Shown piece after piece: positions 25,063-34,667 of a DNA stretch of 64,000 nt. How positions within the stretch are numbered: the first letter of the stretch is position 1; each line of letters starts with the position of its first letter. The position numbers and the translations under genes were made by a program. The notes beneath the pieces are model-generated. The model saw nothing but the letters and a program-made list of their open reading frames with translations, made no database searches and was not told the DNA's origin. Source of the DNA: Bacillus marasmi (lineage in GTDB: Bacteria; Bacillota; Bacilli; Bacillales; Cytobacillaceae); assembly GCF_902168435.1 (NCBI RefSeq), contig NZ_LR656168.1, forward strand, positions 1 to 64,000, written 5' to 3'.

Positions 25063-27183
25063 TTAACTATGGGAGCTAACTTTTTTGCCCGCAGCTGGTT
25101 TGTCTTTTTCCAATAAAACAATTAACGCAGGCATCAAGATACCTCGGATTAGGAATGTATCTAAGAGAATCCCAACGGCAACGATAAATCCAAACACGAA
25201 CAATAGCTGAACTGGCTGAGTCATTAGGACTGCAAAAGTTGCTGCAAGGATAATTCCCGCCGAAGAAATTACGCCACCAGTATTCGCCACGGCAATTTCT
25301 ACCGCTTTTTTCACTGGATGTTTCGTTCTTTCCTCCATAAACCTCGAGATTAAAATAATATTATAGTCAATCCCAAGTGCAACTAGGAACACAAATGAAT
25401 AAAGTGGTACACGATTACTAATCGTATCAATATCAAAGAATAGGTTACTTAGGAACATCCCTAATCCCACTGCAGCAAGGAACGAAATTAGTATAGTTCC
25501 CATCATATAGATTGGCATTTTAAATGAACGCGTCATTACGATTAGTAATACGAAAATGAGTAATGATTCTAATAATACAATGACGATTAGGTCTCGATCA
25601 TTAGCCGCTCGATCATCGACCTTTTTAGCTGTTTCCCCAGCAAAATGAAGGTCGCCATCGAGTTTCACTTCATCAACGAGTTTGTCAGCCTTGTCTCTCA
25701 TTTTTTCCAAAGCATCCATCGTTTTAACATCATATGGGCTTTCTGAAAAAGTAAGGCTATACTGAATAATCTTGTTATCCCCAGCTGTGCCATTTAGACG
25801 AACATTGCTGACAAGTGGCTCGCCTGCAAGCACTTGACGAAGATCTTCTTGTGCTTCAGCACTAACTGTTCCCTTCGATTCAAACAAGACAGTTGTTTGA
25901 GCAAGGTCACCTTTTTCAAATTTGTCTTCTAAAATTTCATACCCCTGTCTTGATTGCATATCTTTCGGGAACGATTTCATCGTATCAAATTCATATTTCA
26001 TGTTCAGCATGTTGGCAGCTGATAATAATAAAATAAATCCGACTACAGCAACTGATACAACTGGTTTATTGACAACAAAGGTACCAACTCTACCCCAGAG
26101 TGAGCTCGACTTTTCAGTTGATTCGCCAACTTTAGGGATTTTTGGCCAAAATGATTTTCTGCCGAACAAAGTAAATAATGCCGGTACTAGCGTAATCGAA
26201 GCTAGCATAATGACACCCATGGCTGTGGCAAAAATAGGGGCAAAATTACGATAATCTCCGAATTCCGCGAAGAAAAGAACTAGCATTGCCGCAAGAACCG
26301 TACCTCCTGAGAAGAAAACAGGCATTCCAGTTTCTCTCATTGCCAACTTCATCGCATCGAACTTGCTTTCATGCTGCTTCAGTTCCTCACGATAGCGCGA
26401 GAATACAAATAATGAATAATCGATAACTGCCGCGAATAACAGGATCGTCATGATCGATAAGGTTTGATTGCTGATAAGTAAACCTGCCATACCCATTAAT
26501 CCAACGATCTGATTGACCACTTCATAAACAAATACAGCTGCTAACAATGGAATCAGTGCCAATAACGGCGAACGGTAAATGACAATTAACAATCCTAATA
26601 CGATTCCAACTGTAGACAGTAACAAAACAACATCTGCACGAGAAAACAGGTTAAGAGAATCGACGGCAATTCCTGCTGGACCTGTAATATTTAAGGTTAA
26701 ATCGGTCTTATCCTTAACCATTTCACTAATCTTTTCTTGAGAGGTTCTCATTTCTTTCGATTCAAAATCTGGTTCAAACGTTAGTGGTAAAATTAATGTA
26801 CTTTTATCCTCAGAAAAGAAATTCGCTGTTGCCTGTGGTGGCATGTTTGTTAATGGGACAATCTCTTTGATTCCTTCTACTTTATCAATATTTTCAAAGA
26901 AAGGTTTAATTTGTTTTAATGTAACTTCTCCACCGTCTTTGGCTTGAAAGACCAGAATCGCTGGTGTCCCTTCATTGCTTGCAAAGTATTCATCTACCTT
27001 GTTTTGGGCAATGATTGACTTTGCATCTTCTGGAATAGATTGAATCGTTGTAGATTCGTACTCCTTTGCACTTGGAGCCAACATCGCTAAGAGCATTGTA
27101 ACTACAAGCCAAACTCCAAGCGTTATCCACATTCCTTTACGAGTAGTAACACGGTCAGTAATAGACTGTAAGAATGAGTTCAT
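25063..27183 (-). CDS. MMPL/RND-family membrane exporter (YdfJ-like)
   Basis: The 706-aa protein has 12 membrane segments in two matching halves: one segment, a large extracytoplasmic loop of about 140 residues, then five, twice. MMPL signatures are VIDYSLFVFSRYREEL and LGIDYNIILISRFMEERTKHP, with the Asp-Tyr pair of proton-driven RND/MMPL pumps. It exports lipids, drugs or siderophore-like compounds; the substrate is unknown. It lies downstream of a TetR-family regulator gene on the same strand, with palindromes between the two. Confidence 0.85.
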   Translation of the reverse strand: MNSFLQSITDRVTTRKGMWITLGVWLVVTMLLAMLAPSAKEYESTTIQSIPEDAKSIIAQNKVDEYFASNEGTPAILVFQAKDGGEVTLKQIKPFFENIDKVEGIKEIVPLTNMPPQATANFFSEDKSTLILPLTFEPDFESKEMRTSQEKISEMVKDKTDLTLNITGPAGIAVDSLNLFSRADVVLLLSTVGIVLGLLIVIYRSPLLALIPLLAAVFVYEVVNQIVGLMGMAGLLISNQTLSIMTILLFAAVIDYSLFVFSRYREELKQHESKFDAMKLAMRETGMPVFFSGGTVLAAMLVLFFAEFGDYRNFAPIFATAMGVIMLASITLVPALFTLFGRKSFWPKIPKVGESTEKSSSLWGRVGTFVVNKPVVSVAVVGFILLLSAANMLNMKYEFDTMKSFPKDMQSRQGYEILEDKFEKGDLAQTTVLFESKGTVSAEAQEDLRQVLAGEPLVSNVRLNGTAGDNKIIQYSLTFSESPYDVKTMDALEKMRDKADKLVDEVKLDGDLHFAGETAKKVDDRAANDRDLIVIVLLESLLIFVLLIVMTRSFKMPIYMMGTILISFLAAVGLGMFLSNLFFDIDTISNRVPLYSFVFLVALGIDYNIILISRFMEERTKHPVKKAVEIAVANTGGVISSAGIILAATFAVLMTQPVQLLFVFGFIVAVGILLDTFLIRGILMPALIVLLEKDKPAAGKKVSSHS

Positions 27184-27258
27184 GATTTTGTACTTCCTCC
27201 CTATCGTTGCTGCTTCACACTAATATACCAACAGAAGCATTTTTTCTTCCATTCACTT

Positions 27259-27280
27259 AAAGTAACAAATTTGTCACTTT
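27259..27280 (-). promoter_or_regulatory. Candidate TetR operator before the MMPL gene
   Basis: AAAGTAACAAA and TTTGTCACTTT form a 22-bp palindrome with one mismatched pair. A second, shorter dyad TGAC-N6-GTCA lies at 27,294-27,307. Both share the half-site AGTGAC and lie between the tetR-type gene and the exporter. Confidence 0.5.
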
Positions 27281-27337
27281 AGATAAAAATAAATGACACA
27301 AGCGTCACTTTTATTATCTTTCAAACTTGAATCAGTG

Positions 27338-27919
27338 TCAATTACTTGATTCGACAAACATTCCGTGACTAAGTATTTCCTTAATTGAATGTATCCATTC
27401 GTCTTTAGTAATGCCAAAATGATTAGGAATAGTAATTGATTGAAAAATAAATCCAAGTATCAATCCATCTGGAATTTCTGGTTTTAGAATTCTTTCGGCT
27501 CTTCCTAATTTAATAAAATTTTGTAAATGTTTATACATGTCTAAATGGAATTGATCGAGCCTTGCTTTTTTGTCTTTGATTTTTTTATTGCTATGTACTG
27601 GGATATGCTGTGTGACCCCAATAAGTGTATGTATTTCTGTTTTTGCAAATATAGCATTCATTAAAAAATCAAATTGAGCTGAAAATCCTTCTTGGTTTTC
27701 TATCTCACTAAGTTTCGAGAGAAAGGTCTCCATTTCAGCAATCATGTAATCAAAAATCAGTTCTTCTTTGTTTTCGTAGTATTTATATATAGCTCCTCTT
27801 GATACCTTGATTTTTTCTGCGAGAAGACTAAATGTAAATCCTTCGTAACCATACTGCAGTAGAATTTTTTCCGTTGCCTGAAATAGCTCCTCTGTGGAAA
27901 ATTTACGTTCCCTTGCCAT
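27338..27919 (-). CDS. TetR/AcrR-family regulator
   Basis: The 193-aa protein has the N-terminal HTH ELFQATEKILLQYGYEGFTFSLLAEKIKVSRGAIYKYYENKEEL (about residues 9-53) and an all-helical ligand domain. The start is ATG 27,919 (MARERKF) with GAGGTG nine bases upstream. It probably represses the exporter gene just downstream. The inducer is unknown. Confidence 0.85.
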   Translation of the reverse strand: MARERKFSTEELFQATEKILLQYGYEGFTFSLLAEKIKVSRGAIYKYYENKEELIFDYMIAEMETFLSKLSEIENQEGFSAQFDFLMNAIFAKTEIHTLIGVTQHIPVHSNKKIKDKKARLDQFHLDMYKHLQNFIKLGRAERILKPEIPDGLILGFIFQSITIPNHFGITKDEWIHSIKEILSHGMFVESSN

Positions 27920-27990
27920 CGTCTTCACCTCAACGCTATTATAATATTCTTTCACAAATATAAAAAGCCCACCAAAAGAACAGCAATCTC

Positions 27991-28043
27991 TTTAACGAAT
28001 TAACGCAGCGGGGGCCTGTCCCCCACTGCGTTAATTCGTTAAA
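27991..28043. repeat. GGGGGAC-type palindrome, copy C
   Basis: 18-bp perfect outer arms (TTTAACGAATTAACGCAG) surround GGGGG-CCTGT-CCCCC, with one mismatched pair between arm and core. This is the only copy with a changed centre (CCTGT instead of ACNGT). Confidence 0.85.
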
Positions 28044-28619
28044 TTATTCTTTTTTCATGTCAAGCTTGGTTGTGCTGATAAGATCTCCGCTCGCTTTGTC
28101 TTTAAGTTCTAATTTACCATCTGGAATCGGCATCGAACTCTCCAAGTACCAAATATACATATTATCCATTTTAAGCTCTTTTATCTTCGGATTATCTACA
28201 GTTTCTATGTTAATCAGTACAGCTTCATTACTGTTAACTAGAATTTGCGGTTCTTCCTTAGCGTGAATTAAGCCATAAACAAAGTATTCATCATGAACGC
28301 GATATGGCTCCAATGTTTCATAATCCGCAAATTTCCCTATATCATTGTATAGTAGGTTTCCATGGGTTTTCCAACCGAAAATACCATGTTCAACAAAGGT
28401 AGCCCCGAATTTATTATTGTCCTTAATAAAAAAGTTTAATGACACATTATTCTTTTTATACGCCGGGATAACAATTAGATTCTGATCTAGGTCCAGGATG
28501 GCCTCATGTGGCTCAGAAAATGATCGTGATTTTTCACCCGTGAACCAATTAAAACCAAAGATTACTATTAAGATTGCAAAAAATATTACAGAAACCCTTG
28601 CCTGTAACAACTTACCCAC
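28044..28619 (-). CDS. Membrane-anchored protein of unknown function
   Basis: The 191-aa protein has one N-terminal hydrophobic segment (VSVIFFAILIVIFGFNWF, about 9-27) without a clear cleavage site. About 160 residues of beta-rich sequence follow, without cysteines or a known motif. It is probably anchored with the domain outside. It is followed by palindrome copy C and preceded on the same strand by the DUF2062 gene 54 bp upstream. The family is not recognised. Confidence 0.6.
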   Translation of the reverse strand: MGKLLQARVSVIFFAILIVIFGFNWFTGEKSRSFSEPHEAILDLDQNLIVIPAYKKNNVSLNFFIKDNNKFGATFVEHGIFGWKTHGNLLYNDIGKFADYETLEPYRVHDEYFVYGLIHAKEEPQILVNSNEAVLINIETVDNPKIKELKMDNMYIWYLESSMPIPDGKLELKDKASGDLISTTKLDMKKE

Positions 28620-28672
28620 AAACTTCTCCCCCTAAATAATTAAAATACTTGATGTAAAAACATCCCCTACAA

Positions 28673-29134
28673 CTAGATTTTCCATTTTCTATAGATAAAC
28701 ATCAAGATATCATAGCGATATTTTTTCATAAAAAAATAAATAATGATATAGATGCTCATACCAAATAAAAGGAGATTAATTAACATTCCAAGCACGAAGG
28801 CCTGCCAAATCAAAAGTTCTCCGGCAAATCGCTCACCAACCAGCGGGATCATAAACTTCATCACCATAAGCAATGCATGTCCAACAACAATATTCAAATA
28901 AAACAACATTGGAAATGCCCAGAGAAACAAAAGCCCCCCAATGAATCCTGCAACCGGATTCCCCTTTACCAATCTTGCGCCTGCTGCGGATAGAACAGGA
29001 CCAAATCCAAAGGTTGGAACAAAATTCACTAGTGCACCGACTGTAAAACCAATTGCTATTCCATGAACACTATCATTTATCCTTAAAAGACGTAATAATA
29101 GGACTTTAATATTTCTTAATAGCTTTTTTATCAT
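28673..29134 (-). CDS. DUF2062 membrane protein
   Basis: This 153-aa protein has three to four membrane segments and the DUF2062 pattern DSVHGIAIGFTVGALVNFVPTFGFGPVLSAAGARLVKGNPVAGF. The function of the family is unknown; members sit near lipid and envelope genes. The start is uncertain: ATG 29,134 has no strong ribosome site and TTG 29,143 is possible. Confidence 0.75.
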   Translation of the reverse strand: MIKKLLRNIKVLLLRLLRINDSVHGIAIGFTVGALVNFVPTFGFGPVLSAAGARLVKGNPVAGFIGGLLFLWAFPMLFYLNIVVGHALLMVMKFMIPLVGERFAGELLIWQAFVLGMLINLLLFGMSIYIIIYFFMKKYRYDILMFIYRKWKI

Positions 29135-29362
29135 CGGCACCAACCCGGTTCTTTAATGGTAATAAAATTAAATTTATTGCATATTAAATGATTTTCTATA
29201 TTTTAGGTTATCATTTAAATATGCGTGTTGCTAATTTTTTCAATTAATCATACAACATTTAATGATATGATTAGTTTTATAGGTTTAAACCTGACAATTC
29301 ATTATGTATAAATCTTGCAGTGGCATGCTTTGTTTTTTGCAAGAGGAAAGAGTTGAACTACA

Positions 29363-30064
29363 ATGCGAATAAGAATTACAAAAATGATACCGAATATGTT
29401 TACGCTAGGAAACTTGTTTTGTGGCTTTTTATCAGTAGGTTTCGCTTCACATGGTTCCTATAAAAATGCGGCTATTTTAATTTTAATTGGAATGATGCTC
29501 GATAGTATGGATGGTAGGCTTGCTAGAATGCTCAATGCCGACACTGAATTAGGCAAAGAACTTGACTCTTTGGCTGACATTGTTACCTTTGGAGTCGCAC
29601 CTTCGTTTTTAGTATACTATACTTATTTTTTCCAATTTGATTGGCTTGGACTAGCAATAGCAGGATTATTTCCACTGTTTGGAGCATATAGACTTGCACG
29701 TTTTAACATAAGTACAAATAAATCAAACCTCAATTACTTTATTGGAGTTCCGATTACTGCAGCCGGCGGAATCATTGCGATATTAACATTATTTGGAAAT
29801 CACATCCCTCAGATAGTAACCACGGTCATTTTTACAGCGTTATGCTTCTTAATGGTAAGCAAGCTTAGAATTCCAAGCTTAAAGGAAATCCCACTTCCAA
29901 AATACGGAACAATCGTTACGATTTTTCTTGGTAGTTTATTGTATGTTAGCTATAAAAGTACATATGAACAATTTCCTTATCTAATCTATATTGCCACACC
30001 TTTATACATTGCTTTTTTGGCCTATCGTTTTGTTAAAGGAAAACAGCGAAAACATTTTGATTAA
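29363..30064 (+). CDS. pssA: CDP-diacylglycerol-serine O-phosphatidyltransferase
   Basis: This 233-aa CDP-alcohol phosphatidyltransferase has the full motif DGxxARx8GxxxDxxxD (DGRLAR ... GKELDSLAD, about residues 50-72) in the loop after the first helices, and six to seven membrane segments. It makes phosphatidylserine, the precursor of phosphatidylethanolamine. The protein is longer than Bacillus subtilis PssA (177 aa), with extra C-terminal helices, closer to PssA of other Firmicutes. The usual partner psd is not adjacent. GAGGAAAGAG precedes ATG 29,363. Confidence 0.88.
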   Translation: MRIRITKMIPNMFTLGNLFCGFLSVGFASHGSYKNAAILILIGMMLDSMDGRLARMLNADTELGKELDSLADIVTFGVAPSFLVYYTYFFQFDWLGLAIAGLFPLFGAYRLARFNISTNKSNLNYFIGVPITAAGGIIAILTLFGNHIPQIVTTVIFTALCFLMVSKLRIPSLKEIPLPKYGTIVTIFLGSLLYVSYKSTYEQFPYLIYIATPLYIAFLAYRFVKGKQRKHFD

Positions 30065-30097
30065 TTTTCTAGACTATTTTTATATTTTCACACTGCT

Positions 30098-30123
30098 ACC
30101 CCCGATTAACACTCGGGGTTTTT
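30098..30123 (+). terminator. Terminator of pssA
   Basis: CCCCGA (30,100-30,105) pairs with TCGGGG (30,113-30,118), followed by TTTTT. Confidence 0.85.
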
Positions 30124-30291
30124 GTATGCTATGAATAGGGTTTCCAGGCTCGGACTGGTTGACATTTTCGCAAAATATGATATATTAATATAATGTTACA
30201 TCTTTACTTTAGTGCGTAAAAGCTTAAAAGCGTTTAAGCAAACAAGCGATAATGAGTATATAAAAATAATGATTTGAAAGGTCGGTATGAT

Positions 30292-31680
30292 ATGGAGGCC
30301 AAACAACAGGATTTGCAAAAAGGCTTATTACCAAGACATGTTCAATTTATGGCTCTTGCCGGTATGATTGGAACAGGAATATTTAAAGGAAGTTCAGAAA
30401 CTCTAAATATGGCTGGTCCAAGTGTGGTCATCGCCTATTTAATCGGCGGACTACTTCTGTTCATTGTAATGGCTGCATTAGCAGAAATGGCGAGCGTTTA
30501 TCCGAACGTAAACGTCCAAGGTCTTGTTTACAAAGCCTTTGGATACCGTCCTTCGTTTATCGTTGGCTGGTTATATTGGATTAACTGGATTCTAGTAATT
30601 ACCGTCGAACTAATTGCCGCAGCTAGTTTTCTCCAATATTGGTTTCCTGATGTCCCGCTTTGGGTATTGAGTCTGATTTGTACCGCAATAATTGTTAGCA
30701 TCAACTTATTCCCGGTAAAGCATTTCGGCGAGATGGAATTTTGGTTTGCAGGAATTAAGATATTAGCGCTAAGCTTATTTATTATTTTAGGTGCATTAAT
30801 ATTATTTGGTGCAGTCCCAAGCTCTGTAGGAAATCCACTCACAAATCTTACCGGCAATGGGGGCTTTTTTCCGAATGGATTTAGCGGAATGTTCGCAGCG
30901 TTTCTAGTTGTCATATTCTCCTATGGGGGAGCTGAATTAATCGGGGTAGCAGTTTCTGAAACGAAAGACGCAAAACGCGTTTTACCTAAGGTTGTGAAAG
31001 GCACAGTATTTCGGGTTATATTGTTTTATGCCTTACCAATCCTAATTATTTGTGGGATCATGCCATGGGATCAAGTTACTTCAGAATCAAGTCCATTCGT
31101 TCAAGTATTTGATATGGCAGGTATTCCAGGCGCAGCTGACGTAATGAATTTTGTACTCATTACAGCCGTTTTATCGGCAGCCAACTCTGGAATTTATGCG
31201 ACTTCACGAACATTATTCTCTTTAGCCAAAAACGGTGAAGCACCTAAGCAGTTTATGAAAATATCAAAACACGGCATTCCATTAAATGGGATTATGGTGG
31301 GTATGCTGTTTATCCTTGCTGGCGTCTTCCTATCCTTTGTCACTCCTGATAATGTCATTGGTTACTTGATGGCGATTCCAGGTTTTACGATTATGATCGT
31401 ATGGATTTGCCTTTGTGGCGCACAACTTAAGCTTCGAAAGCAATATAAGGACACAGCAAGTTTCCAGGTGAAATGGCATCCATACACAACCATTTTTGCA
31501 ATGGTTGCACTTTCAAGTATTTTTATCTCATTTATCTTTAATGCTGATAATATTATTGGAACTATTGTGTGTCTCATAACATTAACCATTATCACCATTT
31601 CATCGTTCATCTTCCAAACGAACAAAGGTAAAACGGCTGAAAACATCCACTCAAACGAACAAAAAAGACAAATATCATAA
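30292..31680 (+). CDS. Amino acid permease, APC family
   Basis: The 462-aa protein has 12 membrane segments. The N-terminal RHVQFMALAGMIGTGIFKGSSETLNMAGPSVVIAYLIGG is the AAT-group signature of amino acid/GABA-type permeases, with GTGIF as the substrate-binding unwound helix, and YGGAELIGVAVSETKD later on. The substrate is not determinable (AapA-, GabP- and LysP-type relatives all share this form). The start is ATG 30,292, ten bases after AAAGG; an upstream TTG is less likely. Confidence 0.82.
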   Translation: MEAKQQDLQKGLLPRHVQFMALAGMIGTGIFKGSSETLNMAGPSVVIAYLIGGLLLFIVMAALAEMASVYPNVNVQGLVYKAFGYRPSFIVGWLYWINWILVITVELIAAASFLQYWFPDVPLWVLSLICTAIIVSINLFPVKHFGEMEFWFAGIKILALSLFIILGALILFGAVPSSVGNPLTNLTGNGGFFPNGFSGMFAAFLVVIFSYGGAELIGVAVSETKDAKRVLPKVVKGTVFRVILFYALPILIICGIMPWDQVTSESSPFVQVFDMAGIPGAADVMNFVLITAVLSAANSGIYATSRTLFSLAKNGEAPKQFMKISKHGIPLNGIMVGMLFILAGVFLSFVTPDNVIGYLMAIPGFTIMIVWICLCGAQLKLRKQYKDTASFQVKWHPYTTIFAMVALSSIFISFIFNADNIIGTIVCLITLTIITISSFIFQTNKGKTAENIHSNEQKRQIS

Positions 31681-31684
31681 TCAA

Positions 31685-31739
31685 CTTTAACACAGTAAAG
31701 CGGTGGGGGACTGTCCCCCACCGCTTTACTGTGTTAAAG
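31685..31739. repeat. GGGGGAC palindrome, copy D
   Basis: A perfect 27-bp inverted repeat around T 31,712, arms CTTTAACACAGTAAAGCGGT plus the core. It is identical over these 55 bases to copy F at 40,689-40,743 and lies between the permease and P-type ATPase stop codons. Confidence 0.95.
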
Positions 31740-31742
31740 AAT

Positions 31743-34340
31743 TCATTTTACAAATATTAGTTTGTACAGTTGGATGGTTACGAGTGGTATTAGGCTGAGT
31801 CCGATAATGGTAAGGTATTGTTCTCCTGATAGTGTCGCGATTTCAAAAACTTTCATTAAAGGCGGGAACCATAACACAATATTTAGTAGCGCAATACCAA
31901 CGAGCACGGCCAACCAAACCATCTTATTTGAGAATAGACCAATTTTGAAAATGGACTGTTTCGACCTTGAATTGAATCCATGTAACAATCGTGCTCCACA
32001 TAGTGTTGTAAACGCCATTGTACTAGCAACCGCATTGCTATCAGCTAAGCCTATGTGGAAGGCTGCAATCGTTGCAATCGCAATGATAATCCCCTCGCAA
32101 ACAATTTCTGTCGCAAAGCTTTTATTCAAAATCGGTGTGTTAATATCACGAGGCTTTTCATTCATTACATTTTTATTGTGTGGTTCAAGTCCAACCGCAA
32201 TTGCTGGAAGACTATCGGTTAGCAAATTTATAAATAACAGATGTACAGGCGCAAATGGAACTGGTAATGCCCCCAAAGAAGCATAAAGCACTGATAATAT
32301 ACCTGCTGTATTGCCGGATAAAAGGAATTTAATCGAATTTTTGATATTTGCAAAGATGCTTCGTCCATTATTTATCGCCTTCACGATAGTTGAAAAATTA
32401 TCATCCGTTAATACCATCGATGCTGCATCTTTCGCCACCTCTGTCCCGGTAATCCCCATTGCAATCCCAATATCGGCCTGTTTTAAGGCTGGAGCATCGT
32501 TTACTCCATCCCCAGTCATTGCCACTACGTGACCTAACTTCTGCCAAGCTCGAACAATTCTTATTTTATGCTCAGGAGAAACCCGCGCATACACTGATGT
32601 ATTGGCGACTCGCTCACGAAGCTCTTCATCACTCATCCGTTCAAGCTCCGCCCCTTCAATCGCGTCTCCGTCCTGCTTTAATATCCCTACTTGTCTAGCG
32701 ATTGCGCTCGCAGTAATTTTGTGATCACCAGTGATCATCACCGGTTTAATCCCGGCGTTAATACAGCTTTCAACAGCTGCTAATGACTCAGCCCGTGGTG
32801 GATCGACCATCGCGATAAACCCTGCAAAAATTAAATCATGTTCATCTTCCACACTGATTTTTGGGTTATCAGCCAATTCCTTATATGCAAATCCAAGTAC
32901 ACGCAAGCCTTCACTCGAAAACTTTCGATAGGCGTTATCAATTTCTTCTTTATCTTCACTCGTAAGTTGGATAATCCCAGCGGAAGTTGAAACCCGTTCA
33001 ATTCTAGTTAAAATAACATCTGGAGCGCCTTTTGTGAGCATATAAAGTTTCCCTTGAACCTTGTTAGCTGTACTCATTAGTTTTCGTTCGGAATCAAACG
33101 GAACCTCACCAAGTCGAGTAAAATTCTCTCTCACGTCGAGCTCATCCAAATTGTAAACTTCCCCTAAATTCACCAAGGCTATCTCTGTTGGATCCCCAAT
33201 TTCCTTATTTTCAATTGTCACCGCATCATTACAAAGCAAGGACATTGAAACCAGCATTCGATCCATCTCGCGATCCATATCCAGTTGATCATGCTGCTTT
33301 TCTTGACCATCAACCCAAACCTTTTTCACCGTCATTTTATTTTCAGTCAAGGTTCCGGTCTTATCTGAACAAATAACCGAGATGCTGCCTAGACTTTCAA
33401 CCGCATGTAAATGCCTAATAATCGCATTTTCCTTTGCCATTTTTTGCGTACCAATCGCTAACACGATGGTGACGATTGAACTTAATGCTTCCGGTATCGC
33501 TGCCACTGCCAAGGATACGGCAAACATAAATGAATCGATGACTTCTCGACCTCTAATTACATCTAGTCCAAAAATTAATATCGATAAAATAATAATTAAT
33601 ATGGCAAGCTTTTTCCCAAAGTTGTCCAGGTTTTGCTGTAACGGCGTCTTTTTCTCTTGCGCTGTTTCCATTAGAGTAGCTATCCGGCCAATCTCTGTTT
33701 TCATACCTGTACCCGTAACGAGCACAACTCCTCTGCCATATGTAACAAAGCTTCCGGAAAACACCATATTTTTACGATCACCAATAACAATGTTTTCCTT
33801 GTCAATTGGCTCTGTGAGCTTTAATACGCTCTCCGATTCCCCCGTCAACGAGCTTTCGTTCACCTGCAGGCTATGAGCTTCAAGAATCCGACCATCACCG
33901 CTAACATAATCACCCGCATCCAAATAAAGAATATCGCCAGGAACAAGCTCCTTTGACGGAATCTCCTGCTTTTGACCATTTCGATAAACCTTAGCTGTCG
34001 GAGCCGAGAGCGCCTTTAAGCTTTTCAACGACTTTTCAGCCTTCATATGTTGGACTGTTCCTAATATCGCATTAATGATGACTACGATTAAAATAACGAT
34101 TGTGCTCTCTACCTTACCTAGAAAAGCAGATATGACTGCTGCCACAATAAGAATAAATACTAAAAAGTCTTTAAATTGTCGAAAAAATACGCCAATGAAG
34201 GTGATACGTTCGGCTTCATCTAGTTCATTCCACCCATATTGCTGTCTTCGTTTTTGCACTTCATCTGTATGTAAGCCTTCTTTTGTAACTTTTAATGATG
34301 TCATTGCCTCTTCGGTTGTTTGCCTGTAAAACTCCTTCAT
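31743..34340 (-). CDS. P-type cation ATPase (Ca/Mn type) under manganese riboswitch
   Basis: This 865-aa type IIA P-type ATPase has an N-terminal cation ATPase domain and actuator TGES (SSLTGESESV). The phosphorylation motif is CSDKTGTLT with Asp at about 326, the nucleotide domain has KGAPD, and the hinge is MTGDGVNDAPALKQADIGIAMG. The M4 motif is PEALS rather than PEGLP, and M6 has NLLTDSLPA with the conserved Asn and Asp. The leader is a yybP-ykoY riboswitch, as for the Lactococcus P-type ATPase YoaB, so manganese (or calcium) export is likely. The start is ATG 34,340 behind GGAGGAGAG. Confidence 0.85.
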   Translation of the reverse strand: MKEFYRQTTEEAMTSLKVTKEGLHTDEVQKRRQQYGWNELDEAERITFIGVFFRQFKDFLVFILIVAAVISAFLGKVESTIVILIVVIINAILGTVQHMKAEKSLKSLKALSAPTAKVYRNGQKQEIPSKELVPGDILYLDAGDYVSGDGRILEAHSLQVNESSLTGESESVLKLTEPIDKENIVIGDRKNMVFSGSFVTYGRGVVLVTGTGMKTEIGRIATLMETAQEKKTPLQQNLDNFGKKLAILIIILSILIFGLDVIRGREVIDSFMFAVSLAVAAIPEALSSIVTIVLAIGTQKMAKENAIIRHLHAVESLGSISVICSDKTGTLTENKMTVKKVWVDGQEKQHDQLDMDREMDRMLVSMSLLCNDAVTIENKEIGDPTEIALVNLGEVYNLDELDVRENFTRLGEVPFDSERKLMSTANKVQGKLYMLTKGAPDVILTRIERVSTSAGIIQLTSEDKEEIDNAYRKFSSEGLRVLGFAYKELADNPKISVEDEHDLIFAGFIAMVDPPRAESLAAVESCINAGIKPVMITGDHKITASAIARQVGILKQDGDAIEGAELERMSDEELRERVANTSVYARVSPEHKIRIVRAWQKLGHVVAMTGDGVNDAPALKQADIGIAMGITGTEVAKDAASMVLTDDNFSTIVKAINNGRSIFANIKNSIKFLLSGNTAGILSVLYASLGALPVPFAPVHLLFINLLTDSLPAIAVGLEPHNKNVMNEKPRDINTPILNKSFATEIVCEGIIIAIATIAAFHIGLADSNAVASTMAFTTLCGARLLHGFNSRSKQSIFKIGLFSNKMVWLAVLVGIALLNIVLWFPPLMKVFEIATLSGEQYLTIIGLSLIPLVTIQLYKLIFVK

Positions 34341-34360
34341 ACTCTCTCCTCCAATCAAAA

Positions 34361-34400
34361 CAGAAAAGACTCCGCAGCAAATAAACATGCTGCAGAGTCT
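34361..34400 (-). terminator. Riboswitch-controlled terminator before the P-type ATPase
   Basis: On the minus strand AGACTCTGCAGCA (34,400-34,388) pairs with TGCTGCGGAGTCT (34,379-34,367), 13 bp with one G-U pair, then TTTTC. The upstream arm contains CTCTG, which can instead close P1 of the aptamer. Confidence 0.85.
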
Positions 34401-34583
34401 CACTTTAACTGTTGTAAATAGCTTTTCAAAGCCGGGTTACCCCACGATAACCGCAATGACGACTTTGAATCCTTTTTAAAGAAATGCGCCGGAGGTAAGC
34501 TACGAATGATGTTAAACTAAAAATGATATCTCCAAGCTCGGTAGCTGACTTCTTTATAAAAAGGCAAGTTACTCCCTCTGACC
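34393..34583 (-). promoter_or_regulatory. yybP-ykoY (manganese) riboswitch
   Basis: On the minus strand the conserved parts are present in order: CAGAGGGAGTAAC (P1 5' strand and L1, ending 34,568), then TTCAAAGTCGTCATTGCGG (34,469-34,451) and, after a hairpin, ACCCGGCTTTGAA (34,436-34,424). These match the CAAAGUCGUCA ... ACCGGCUUUG elements of the Lactococcus aptamer. P1 closure (34,580-34,576 with 34,397-34,393) uses the 5' arm of the terminator, so metal binding would prevent termination: an ON switch. Confidence 0.88.
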
Positions 34584-34667
34584 ATATGAACTTTTCTTTA
34601 CAAGACAATTTTACCATAGGTTTAAACCGAAAACCAATTTTTGCATATTAGTACAACATCTACAAAA

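Noticed and set aside
34426-34617. 63-codon open frame upstream of the P-type ATPase.
   Set aside because: It lies wholly across the yybP-ykoY riboswitch aptamer and has no protein features.
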